NCBI GenBank assembly: GCA_947311125.1
Contig: CAMZKI010000037.1
Span: 1-9,256, forward strand
Length of the DNA stretch: 9,256 bases
Direction of reading: 5' to 3'
Source of the DNA: an uncultured Chlorobiota bacterium
GTDB lineage: Bacteria > Bacteroidota > Bacteroidia > Bacteroidales > JAADGE01
Part shown: in pieces, positions 1-6,586 of the stretch
Position numbering within the stretch: position 1 is the first letter of the stretch
Layout: every line of letters starts with the position of its first letter
The notes under the pieces: model-generated
Databases searched by the model: none
What the model saw: only the letters and a program-made list of their open reading frames with translations
Told to the model about the DNA's origin: nothing
Made by a program: the position numbers and the translations under genes

Positions 1-29
1 AGAAATTATTAAATAATAAAACAAGAAAG

Positions 30-1199
30 ATGAAAAAAAATATATTAATAACTGTTTTGTTTATTTTAACAACTGCAGCATATACAAACGGACAAAATCT
101 TGTTGATATAAGCAATACATCAACTTGCGAACAAGCATTTGACCTCTCTCGTTTCCATATTTTCGGTCCTACAACGGCTCCTGCCGAAATAGGACAGGCT
201 GCTAATGATTTTACACTGCCTAAACACCCTACATGGTATAAATTTAAGGTCCAAAAAAACGGCATTTTACTGTTCGACATAATACCGCTTAACTCAAAAG
301 ACAATTACGACTTTATGCTTTTCAAAAGCGAAAATGACTTTTGTAAAAAATATAATGAAGGAAAAATAAAGCCTATTCGCTCAAATTTCAATCCGCCGGC
401 TAACGATAAAGGCATAACAGGCTTATCATACGCCGGAGATGAACCCGATTTTGAAAAAGGAGTTCCTGTAAGTAAAGGAGATGAATTTTACCTGGCTCTT
501 AATAATGTTTACGGAAACGGAAAAGGTCATACAATTCTCTTTAAAGAACTAAAAACAATAAAAATTACGGGTAAAATTACCGATTCAAAAAACGGCAAGC
601 CTTTAAAAGCCGAAATACACTGGCGAAATCTAAGAAATAATAACCTTTTCGTTTCCTCTCAAACAGAAAAAAAAGGTTTTTACGAAATGGAAATACTTTT
701 AAACTCTCAGGAAAATGTATTTCCGAAATATGAACTATGTGTATATGCAGATAAATATTTCCCGTCTTTTAAAATATTCTCTACTCACGAAGCAAACAAT
801 CTGAATAATAAAGAAATTGATTTTGCCCTTAACAAAGTTAAAAAAGGGCTTAACAATGAAACTCTCGGAGTTATATATTTTAAAGCTAATGATGTAGAAA
901 TAGTTCCGAAATCTGAATACGTTAAAAAAATCTTACTGAAATTTATGAAACTTAACCCTAAAGCAAAAATTGTTTTGGAAGGACATACAAACGGACTGTT
1001 TCCCAGCACCGACGTTGACTTCAAATTATCTGCCGACAGGGCTGAAGTCATTAAAAAATATTTAACTGATAACGGTATTGATGCATCACGCATAGAAACC
1101 GAAGGTTTGGGCAGCAAAAACGAAGTTTACCCGATACCTGAAACTGAAGAAGAAGAAGGATATAACAGAAGAGTGGAAATAAGAGTGATTGAATTTTAA
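30..1199 (+). CDS. OmpA-family outer membrane/peptidoglycan-associated protein, multidomain
   Basis: This 389-residue exported protein probably ties the outer membrane or periplasmic face to the cell wall. Residues 1-21 form a signal peptide (MKK, hydrophobic core, TNG before Gln22). Residues 23-170 are a beta-rich module reminiscent of pre-peptidase C-terminal or jelly-roll domains (weak call). Residues about 175-265 resemble a carboxypeptidase-regulatory/CNA-B-like beta-sandwich (ITGKITDS...GKPLKAEI). Residues about 278-389 are a clear OmpA/MotB peptidoglycan-binding domain, with a YFKAND start, EGHTN, LSADRAEVIKKYL, GLGSKNE and NRRVEIRV. The usual Asp of GHTD, which contacts diaminopimelate, is Asn321 here, while the partner Arg337 is kept. 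An acidic EEEE run sits just before the NRRVEI strand. No Shine-Dalgarno sequence is seen, but AAGAAAG lies directly before the ATG. The gene is followed by a strong terminator. The domain family is certain; the biological role is inferred. Confidence 0.9.
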   Translation: MKKNILITVLFILTTAAYTNGQNLVDISNTSTCEQAFDLSRFHIFGPTTAPAEIGQAANDFTLPKHPTWYKFKVQKNGILLFDIIPLNSKDNYDFMLFKSENDFCKKYNEGKIKPIRSNFNPPANDKGITGLSYAGDEPDFEKGVPVSKGDEFYLALNNVYGNGKGHTILFKELKTIKITGKITDSKNGKPLKAEIHWRNLRNNNLFVSSQTEKKGFYEMEILLNSQENVFPKYELCVYADKYFPSFKIFSTHEANNLNNKEIDFALNKVKKGLNNETLGVIYFKANDVEIVPKSEYVKKILLKFMKLNPKAKIVLEGHTNGLFPSTDVDFKLSADRAEVIKKYLTDNGIDASRIETEGLGSKNEVYPIPETEEEEGYNRRVEIRVIEF

Positions 1200-1220
1200 T
1201 ATTTCCTGATATTAATTACG

Positions 1221-1248
1221 AAAAGCAGGATTTTTCCTGCTTTTTTAA
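1221..1248 (+). terminator. Rho-independent terminator of the OmpA-family gene
   Basis: A perfect 10-bp stem (AAAAGCAGGA at 1221-1230 with TCCTGCTTTT at 1235-1244) encloses a 4-nt T loop. It runs directly into a T-rich tract. It begins 21 nt after the stop codon at 1197-1199. The A-run on the left arm means it could also work weakly on the minus strand, but no minus-strand gene ends here. Confidence 0.9.
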
Positions 1249-1310
1249 TTTTAATAAACAGGGTAATAAAATATGCACTGTTTTTGTTTATATAAAACAA
1301 ACTTAAACCT

Positions 1311-2093
1311 ATGAAAAAATTAACTCAGATTCTCACAATACTGCTTTTAGCTCTCACAAGCTACGGACAAGCGGATTCCGTACCCATCGTAAACACGGCA
1401 TTCAATCCTGACGAATACCTTAAATATAAAATAAAATACGGACTTATAAACGGTGGATATGCAGAAATGAAAATAGAACTTGAACAAGTAGGATATGATT
1501 GGTATTACCACGTAAAAGCCGTTGCTCAAACATCCGGAGTTGTCAGTAAATTCGCACGAGTTTACGACAGGTACGAAAGCTACATACAACTCTATGACGG
1601 AATGCCTTTAATGGCAATTCGAGACATAAACGAAAATAATTACAGGCGATACAACGAAGTAATTTTTGTGCGAGATGAAAACAAAATAATCAGCCTTAAA
1701 TCGGGAGAACACAAAGTTCCGCCGGGCACATTAGACGTTCTTTCCGCTTTTTACTATGCAAGAAGAATGATATTCAAAAAAGAACTGAAAAAAAACGAAG
1801 TAATAAACCTCACATCCTGGTTTGACGAAAAACTTTACGTAATAAAAGTTAAATACAAAAAAACTGAAAAAATAAAAACTAAATTCGGCAAGTTAAAATG
1901 CCTGAAATTCGTTCCGGTTCTCGGCAAAGAAACTCCTTTTAAAAAGGAAGAAGATATGCAGGTATGGTTCTCTGACGACGGCAACTTTATTCCCGTAAAA
2001 ATAAGAATGAAAGCAGGTATAAGCACGGTAAAATGCGACCTTACAGAATATAACGGGCTTAAAAATCCGCTCGGCAAACCTTTTACCCGCTGA
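1311..2093 (+). CDS. DUF3108 domain-containing periplasmic/exported protein
   Basis: This 260-residue exported protein has a signal peptide at residues 1-19 (MKK, leucine-rich core, SYG before Gln20). A single DUF3108-type beta-rich domain fills the rest. Family hallmarks include the opening segment DEYLKYKIKYGLINGGYAEM, a central VPPGTLDVLSAFYYAR segment, and a late segment with MQVWFSDDGNFIPVKI. The family is widespread in Proteobacteria and Bacteroidetes and has no settled biochemical function. The fold suggests a lipid- or ligand-binding sheet in the periplasm. It sits alone between the OmpA-gene terminator and a convergent lipoprotein gene, with its own 111-bp upstream gap. Its last 11 bp overlap the 3' end of that neighbour, and no terminator is visible after its stop. 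The start is chosen because it supplies the signal peptide. Confidence 0.88.
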   Translation: MKKLTQILTILLLALTSYGQADSVPIVNTAFNPDEYLKYKIKYGLINGGYAEMKIELEQVGYDWYYHVKAVAQTSGVVSKFARVYDRYESYIQLYDGMPLMAIRDINENNYRRYNEVIFVRDENKIISLKSGEHKVPPGTLDVLSAFYYARRMIFKKELKKNEVINLTSWFDEKLYVIKVKYKKTEKIKTKFGKLKCLKFVPVLGKETPFKKEEDMQVWFSDDGNFIPVKIRMKAGISTVKCDLTEYNGLKNPLGKPFTR

Positions 2094-2481
2094 CCTTCTC
2101 TAAAAATAAAAGAACATTTTTTTTATTGTTAAAACTCTTAAGTTCTAAATTATTTTCGGTAAAATTTACAATATTAAAATAAAAACCGTCTTTATCCGTA
2201 AGAATACTTTTACCGTCATCGGAAAATCTCCAAGTTCCCTTTCGTATTTTTCCGACTATTGATAACTCGTATGTTTTATCAGCTTTAAAGTTAATATAAG
2301 AACCATTAAGCAAACCTTCCATAATCTTCAAATAAGCCTCATCATCTTGTTTTTCCGGTTCCGTTTTAATCATTTTTACGACATATTTCCCTATTAATTG
2401 CTTTTCAAGTTTTTTTGTCATTGAACATGAAAACAAAAACAAAATACTTAAAGACAAAAAAATAATATTTCTAAACTTCAT
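2083..2481 (-). CDS. Small lipocalin-like lipoprotein
   Basis: This is a 132-residue predicted lipoprotein. The first 18 residues form a type II signal peptide ending in the lipobox LFSC, with Cys19 as the lipidated residue. The mature part has the pattern of Bacteroidetes lipocalin-like/DUF4923-type domains: a GKYVV opening, YINFKADKTYEL, a KGTWRFSDDGKSI turn, then a final strand pair with NFTENNLELKS. Such proteins are small beta-barrels of mostly unknown ligand. After the cysteine comes SMTKK, with no acidic surface-export signal, so the protein probably stays on the periplasmic side (inference). An upstream in-frame ATG at 2622 would add 47 residues, bury the lipobox and run into the divergent gene, so I start at the ATG at 2481. 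A -7 box lies 27 nt upstream. The 3' end overlaps the DUF3108 gene by 11 bp. Confidence 0.82.
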   Translation of the reverse strand: MKFRNIIFLSLSILFLFSCSMTKKLEKQLIGKYVVKMIKTEPEKQDDEAYLKIMEGLLNGSYINFKADKTYELSIVGKIRKGTWRFSDDGKSILTDKDGFYFNIVNFTENNLELKSFNNKKNVLLFLEKVSG

Positions 2482-2508
2482 ATTATTAAATTTAACCCGA
2501 TAAAAAAA

Positions 2509-2516
2509 CAAATGTA
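2509..2516 (-). promoter_or_regulatory. Bacteroidetes -7 promoter box for the lipoprotein gene
   Basis: On the minus strand this reads TACATTTG, an exact match to the Bacteroidetes -7 consensus TAnnTTTG. It lies 27 nt before the start codon at 2481. No TTTG -33 element is seen at the expected spacing, so the call rests on one box and its position. Confidence 0.45.
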
Positions 2517-2525
2517 GCAATAAAA

Positions 2526-2557
2526 TTTGTAAAAACCGGTTAATTACAGTAACTTTA
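2526..2557 (+). promoter_or_regulatory. Candidate promoter of the coiled-coil/Omp85 gene pair
   Basis: TTTG at 2526-2529, a 20-nt spacer and TAACTTTA at 2550-2557 fit the Bacteroidetes -33/-7 arrangement (TTTG and TAnnTTTG), with one mismatch in the last base of the -7 box. The box ends 23 nt before the ATG at 2581, similar to the spacing seen for other genes in the window. The 99-bp region 2482-2580 is shared with the divergent lipoprotein gene. Confidence 0.42.
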
Positions 2558-2580
2558 ACATCAAAATTAAATATTAAAAA

Positions 2581-3279
2581 ATGGCTTGGAAATTTTTTCA
2601 GAAAAGTAAAGAAAGGCTGCATAATCCGGAAATAAAAGGTGCTTCGGAACTTGAAACAAAAATAAATACAGAACTCAGAAATGCCGAAAACGATAAAAAT
2701 GCGGCAATAAAAGAAATCGAAAAAATAAAAGAATGGGCAGCCGAGGCAATTATTGATACATACGCCGACACCTTTCCTAACGGAAATCTAACCTATTACA
2801 GAGAGAAATATAAAGAAGATGCTCTCGAAAAATACGAACAAATAAAAGCAGATAATGCCGAAAAAATAGGTGCCGAGAAAGCAGAAAAATGCGATAAAAT
2901 AGTAAAAGCATATATGACCCAAATAAAATTACGGGAATCAAAACTTGTGCTTTACGACAAATTATCGGCTAAATACAGGGAAATTAAGGACAAGCTGAAA
3001 AAAACAAAAATACAACAAGAAGAAAAAAGCAAACTAAGCAAGCACGAAGCCAGATTAAAGCAACTTGACGGTGAAAATGCAGACACAGATTATTTTAACG
3101 CGGTATCGGACACTGCGAAATTAGAAGAACTCGAGTCGGAATTTGAACACAAAGTTGAATATACAAAACAACTGAATATTTTACAGGAAAAATATAAAAA
3201 AGAAGACAACGTTGAAGATTATAACACGTCTCTGGCATTTAAAGACGAGATTGATAAAATGATTAATGATCTTGAATAA
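2581..3279 (+). CDS. Cytoplasmic coiled-coil protein of unknown function
   Basis: I do not recognise a family for this 232-residue protein. It is dominated by Lys, Glu and Ala, with long amphipathic helices. One helical stretch runs from about residue 25 to 60, another from about 70 to 165, and a third covers the C-terminal 50 residues. A short break contains Pro, Asn and Gly (TFPNGN, near residues 62-67). There is no signal peptide, lipobox or membrane segment, so it is probably cytoplasmic. It begins MAWKFFQKSKER, where the aromatic and basic residues could touch a membrane or partner (speculative). The start at 2581 sits behind an A-rich leader and a candidate promoter. The gene overlaps the following Omp85 gene by 14 bp, which suggests cotranscription and translational coupling. 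An intrinsic-terminator-like hairpin begins 25 nt after its stop. Real coding status is likely, because the frame is uninterrupted and the overlap is operon-like. Confidence 0.72.
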   Translation: MAWKFFQKSKERLHNPEIKGASELETKINTELRNAENDKNAAIKEIEKIKEWAAEAIIDTYADTFPNGNLTYYREKYKEDALEKYEQIKADNAEKIGAEKAEKCDKIVKAYMTQIKLRESKLVLYDKLSAKYREIKDKLKKTKIQQEEKSKLSKHEARLKQLDGENADTDYFNAVSDTAKLEELESEFEHKVEYTKQLNILQEKYKKEDNVEDYNTSLAFKDEIDKMINDLE

Positions 3280-4972
3280 AATTAATATCAATAAAATTCA
3301 CCTGAAAGGAACAATTATTTTGTTCCTTTTTTTGCTTTCCGCAACAGCTTCAAAAGCTCAAAAAATAACGCTCAAAATAATATCTGAAAACCCTAATTTT
3401 ACAGAACTTATAAACAAAAAAAAATACACCGAAACTTTTTCCGATACAACGACACTTTTAATGTATTTGGAGAAAATAAAATCCGAAATGCTGTACGAAG
3501 GATACTTATCCGCATCTTTCGACAGTCTCGTTTATGATTCCGGCAAGGTGTCGGCATATTTGTTTACAGGCAAAAAATACGTAATAAAATCGCTGAAATT
3601 CAAGAATACCGACAATTATGTAACAAGAAAAATTCAGTCAGGCAATTTAAACCCCTTTAAGCTTCCGGAATTATACGAAAAAATAATTTCAGAATATGAA
3701 AATAAAGGTTATCCGTTCGTTACTCTGATTCCGGAAAAAGTCGCATTTAACGAAGCCGATATAAACATCGTTCTGAACATCAAAAAAAATACGAAAATTC
3801 AGATTAATAAAGTCATAATAAAAGGGCAGCCTAAAATATCGAAAAATTTTATAACCAGCTATCTTTCTCTGTATGAAGGCGATACATATAACGAAGAGAT
3901 AATCGGCAATATAAGTTCAAAAATTGAAAATCTGAACTTCATAAGTGAAATAAAACCGCCGGAAGTTGATTTTTTTGACAATAAAGCCGATATATATTTA
4001 TATCTGAAAAGAAAGAAAGCAAATACCGTAAACGGCGTTGCGGGCTTTATTCCTGATAAAAATAATGACAATAAATTAACCTTTACGGGAAACCTTGATT
4101 TAATTTTTTTAAACAATTTCGAGAAAGGCGAAAAACTTTTCTTTAAATGGAGCAAAACCGCCGAACTTTCGCAAAAATTAAATGTCGGCACTAATATTCC
4201 TTACGTTTTTAAAAGCCCCTTCGGAATTTTGTCACAATTTTCTCTCGACAAAAGAGATACAAGTTTTATGAAAATAAACGGATTTTTCGGAATTGATTTT
4301 ACTGCAAAAAACAATGATAGAATTTCTGTTTTCGTTCGTAAAAAACAATCATTACTGCTTTCATCTCAAAATATCGACACTTCTGTATATAAAAATACAA
4401 AAGTTCTGCTCTTCGGAGTATCATATTTTACGCAAAATTTAAATTACGAAATTAACCCCTCAAAAGGCTTTTTGTTTGATGCCGGATTTTCAACGGGTAA
4501 AAGAACAGTATCCGATAAAAAAACAACATACAGCGAAGCAAATATACTTGCAGAATATTACACTCCGCTATTCTCCGATTTTGTTTTAAAATTAGCATCC
4601 GACAATAAATATTCTTTTCCGGATAATAATTTATACGAAAACGAACTTTTTGACCTCGGGGGGTTTTCTTCGCTTAAAGGTTTTGACGAGAATTTTTTCA
4701 GAACTTCGGGATATTCGCTTATTACATTAGAAGCACGCTACCTGTATGAAAAAAATTCAAATGCTTTTGTATTTTTCAATATTGCAGGTTTTAAAAATAA
4801 TAATACAGATACAAAAAACAAATATTCAATACCTTACGGCTTCGGAGCAGGAACTGATTTAAGCACAAAGGCGGGTATTTTTTCAATATCTTATGCTTTA
4901 GGAGCTTTGCCCGGTAATCCTTTGCAAATTTCAGCTTCAAAAATTCACATCGGTTACATTAACAGGTTCTAA
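3266..4972 (+). CDS. TamA/BamA-like Omp85-family outer membrane protein
   Basis: This 568-residue outer membrane protein is close in size to TamA. A signal peptide covers residues 1-31 (hydrophobic TIILFLFLLS, then SKA before Gln32). About three POTRA-like modules follow (roughly 33-104, 106-175 and 178-250), each with the pattern of helices then a short strand ending near a KGQ or G-K-Y turn. A beta-barrel of about 315 residues follows and ends in Phe568, as expected for substrates of the BAM machine. The loop-6 signature DLGGFSSLKGF is present around residues 463-473, but the hallmark Arg of the RGF/Y motif is Lys471. Family members insert or assist outer membrane proteins, or act in lipid/TamB partnership; the specific substrate cannot be told. 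The ATG at 3266 is the only start that gives a full signal peptide. It lies inside the end of the upstream coiled-coil gene. The 3' end stops 5 bp short of the convergent dehydrogenase gene. Confidence 0.87.
   Translation: MILNKININKIHLKGTIILFLFLLSATASKAQKITLKIISENPNFTELINKKKYTETFSDTTTLLMYLEKIKSEMLYEGYLSASFDSLVYDSGKVSAYLFTGKKYVIKSLKFKNTDNYVTRKIQSGNLNPFKLPELYEKIISEYENKGYPFVTLIPEKVAFNEADINIVLNIKKNTKIQINKVIIKGQPKISKNFITSYLSLYEGDTYNEEIIGNISSKIENLNFISEIKPPEVDFFDNKADIYLYLKRKKANTVNGVAGFIPDKNNDNKLTFTGNLDLIFLNNFEKGEKLFFKWSKTAELSQKLNVGTNIPYVFKSPFGILSQFSLDKRDTSFMKINGFFGIDFTAKNNDRISVFVRKKQSLLLSSQNIDTSVYKNTKVLLFGVSYFTQNLNYEINPSKGFLFDAGFSTGKRTVSDKKTTYSEANILAEYYTPLFSDFVLKLASDNKYSFPDNNLYENELFDLGGFSSLKGFDENFFRTSGYSLITLEARYLYEKNSNAFVFFNIAGFKNNNTDTKNKYSIPYGFGAGTDLSTKAGIFSISYALGALPGNPLQISASKIHIGYINRF
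3305..3333 (+). terminator. Terminator-like hairpin inside the Omp85 signal-peptide codons
   Basis: AAAGGAACAA (3305-3314) pairs perfectly with TTGTTCCTTT (3320-3329) across a 5-nt loop, and four more T follow (3330-3333). It starts 25 nt after the stop codon of the coiled-coil gene. That matches the 21-24 nt offsets of the other two terminators in the window. It covers codons 14-23 of the Omp85 gene, so a ribosome translating that gene would disrupt it. Structure and position are read directly; activity is inferred. Phe/Leu codons alone produce T-runs, which tempers confidence. Confidence 0.55.
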
Positions 4973-4977
4973 GTAAA

Positions 4978-6519
4978 TCAGCATATTTTATCGGCACATC
5001 GTTCTCCGTCAACGGCAGCAGAAATTATTCCGCCTGCATAACCGGCACCTTCGCCGCAGGGGTAAAAATTTTTAATTTGAGGGTGTTGCAAGGTTTCTTT
5101 ATCTCTCGGTATCCTCACGGGAGAAGACGTTCTGCTTTCAACACCTAATATTACGGCTTCGTTTGTCAAAAAACCTCTCATCCTTTTTCCGAAAATTTTA
5201 AACCCTTCACGCAAACGATTTCCGATATGTTCAGGCAGCCAAAAATGCAGAGGTGATGATATAATTCCCGGATAATAAGAAGTTTCAGGCAAAGATACCG
5301 ACACTTTACCGTTTACAAAATCGTGCAGTCGTTGTGCGGGAGCCGTAAGCCCTCTACCTCCGTTCTGATATGCAAGTTTTTCTGTTTTTTCCTGAAATTT
5401 TAATCCGGCAAGCACTCCGTATTTCTCCCTGTCGGGAAAATCTTCTTTCCGTATTTCGACAACCATCCCGGAGTTTGCAAATTTTGAATTTCTGCCGGAA
5501 GGCGACATTCCGTTAACAACAATTTCTTCGGTACCGGTAACGGCAGGAACTATAAAACCACCCGGGCACATACAAAATGAATAAACACCCCTGCCTTGAA
5601 CCTGTGCAACCAAACTGTATGCGGCTGCAGGCAAATAATCACTTCGTATTTTACAACTGTATTGTATGCTGTCGATTAAATTTTGCGGGTGTTCAACACG
5701 TACACCTATAGCAAAAGATTTTTCTTCAAGCAAGATATTTTTTTTATACAGCAACTCATAAATATCTCTTGCAGAATGTCCTGTTGCCAGAATTACGGCT
5801 TTACCGTAATTTTTTTCTCCGTTTTGCGTAACAACTCCTTTTATCTTATAATTTTCAATAATAAAATCATCAATACGCGTATTGAAAAATATTTCACCTC
5901 CGGCGTCCTTAATTGTTTCTCTTATTTTTATAATTATTCCGGGCAGTTTATTTGTTCCTATATGCGGATGTGCATCTGACATTATGTTTTCCGGCGCACC
6001 GTGAATTTTTAAAATATTAAGTATCCGATTTACGTCTCCTCTCTTTTTTGACCTGGTGTAAAGTTTTCCGTCAGAAAAAGTCCCTGCTCCGCCTTCTCCG
6101 AAACAATAATTGGAATCAGCATTTACATATTTGTTGGTATTTAATGCCTGAATATCTTTTTTTCGTTCTTTAATCTCTTTTCCCCTTTCAAATATCATAG
6201 GCTTAAATCCTTTTTCTATCAGTTTTAACGCAGCAAATAAGCCTGCCGGTCCGGAACCGACTATTATAACCTCCTGTTTTCCGGATACATTTTGCAAATT
6301 AAGTCTGAAATCTTCTTTTTTTGCCGGCTCTCCCCACCAAATTTTCATTTGCATATTTACTTTTATGAATTTTTTGCGTGCATCAATTGATTTTCGCAAA
6401 ATTTCAATGCCGGTTATCTCTTTTTCATTAATTTTAAGATATTCGGCAGCATCTTTCTTGTAATATTTCTCTGCAGAAGCTCTTTTCGGCGACAGCGACA
6501 GGTTTATGATTTTTTGCAT
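4978..6519 (-). CDS. COG2509-type NAD(P)/FAD-dependent dehydrogenase
   Basis: This is a 513-residue soluble flavoprotein of the conserved but uncharacterised FAD-dependent dehydrogenase family COG2509. An N-terminal domain of about 80 residues has the family's SLSPKRAS opening and the KSIDARKK segment. It is followed by the dinucleotide-binding EVIIVGSGPAGLFAAL (GSGPAG at 88-93), the signature FGEGGAGTFSDGKL (140-153), a second nucleotide-contact motif ATGHSARD (245-252), and the C-terminal YPCGEGAGYAGGIISAAVDG that closes over FAD. No substrate is assigned. There is no signal peptide or membrane segment, so it is cytoplasmic. An in-frame ATG at 6594 would add 25 residues, overlap the porT stop and swallow the terminator hairpin and promoter box. 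The ATG at 6519 gives the expected family N-terminus and is preferred. Length and motifs look intact. Confidence 0.88.
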   Translation of the reverse strand: MQKIINLSLSPKRASAEKYYKKDAAEYLKINEKEITGIEILRKSIDARKKFIKVNMQMKIWWGEPAKKEDFRLNLQNVSGKQEVIIVGSGPAGLFAALKLIEKGFKPMIFERGKEIKERKKDIQALNTNKYVNADSNYCFGEGGAGTFSDGKLYTRSKKRGDVNRILNILKIHGAPENIMSDAHPHIGTNKLPGIIIKIRETIKDAGGEIFFNTRIDDFIIENYKIKGVVTQNGEKNYGKAVILATGHSARDIYELLYKKNILLEEKSFAIGVRVEHPQNLIDSIQYSCKIRSDYLPAAAYSLVAQVQGRGVYSFCMCPGGFIVPAVTGTEEIVVNGMSPSGRNSKFANSGMVVEIRKEDFPDREKYGVLAGLKFQEKTEKLAYQNGGRGLTAPAQRLHDFVNGKVSVSLPETSYYPGIISSPLHFWLPEHIGNRLREGFKIFGKRMRGFLTNEAVILGVESRTSSPVRIPRDKETLQHPQIKNFYPCGEGAGYAGGIISAAVDGERCADKIC

Positions 6520-6529
6520 AATTTTAAAA

Positions 6530-6562
6530 TAAAAAACCTCCAAAGTTAAAAAACTGTGAAGG
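6530..6562 (-). terminator. Terminator following porT
   Basis: Read on the minus strand, CCTTCACAGTT (6562-6552) pairs with AACTTTGGAGG (6547-6537) over a TTTT loop. It forms an 11-position stem with one G-U wobble and one mismatch, followed at once by TTTTTTATTTT. It starts 24 nt after the porT stop codon. It fits an intrinsic terminator, though it ends only about 11 nt before the next start codon. Confidence 0.62.
6541..6548 (-). promoter_or_regulatory. -7 promoter box for the FAD dehydrogenase gene, inside a hairpin
   Basis: The minus strand reads TAACTTTG, an exact TAnnTTTG match. It lies 21 nt before the start codon at 6519, the same placement as other boxes in the window. It occupies the descending arm of the porT terminator stem. 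No -33 TTTG is seen 20 nt further upstream. Confidence 0.4.
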
Positions 6563-6586
6563 CTTTTATTACTTTTAAGATATTTT

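Noticed and set aside
785..1117. Antisense open frame opposite the OmpA domain
   Set aside because: It lies wholly inside a confidently assigned gene and shows no motif or signal; a shadow of the OmpA coding frame.
1347..1589. Open frames opposite the DUF3108 gene (also 1835-2077)
   Set aside because: Both are antisense shadows with Cys/Phe/Ser-rich compositions and no recognisable domain.
2098..2125. Possible weak hairpin after the DUF3108 stop (AATAAAA with TTTTATT)
   Set aside because: It has only A-T pairs and lies inside the lipoprotein coding sequence; too unstable to call a terminator.
2534..2541. AACCGGTT palindrome midway in the divergent gap
   Set aside because: At eight bases with no extension of the arms, it is within chance expectation.
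2482..2622. 47-residue N-terminal extension of the lipoprotein gene from an ATG at 2622
   Set aside because: It would place the lipobox near residue 66, run through the -7 box and overlap the start of the divergent gene.
3859..4191. Antisense open frame within the Omp85 gene
   Set aside because: It is contained in a recognised gene, has no start context, and its composition is that of a complementary-strand artefact.
5063..5074. 12-bp AT-only palindrome TAAAAATTTTTA
   Set aside because: It lies within coding sequence, consists of A and T runs only, and is expected by chance in AT-rich DNA.
5683..5979. Plus-strand open frame opposite the dehydrogenase gene
   Set aside because: It lies inside conserved FAD-protein coding sequence and encodes an unlikely Phe/Tyr/Cys-rich peptide.
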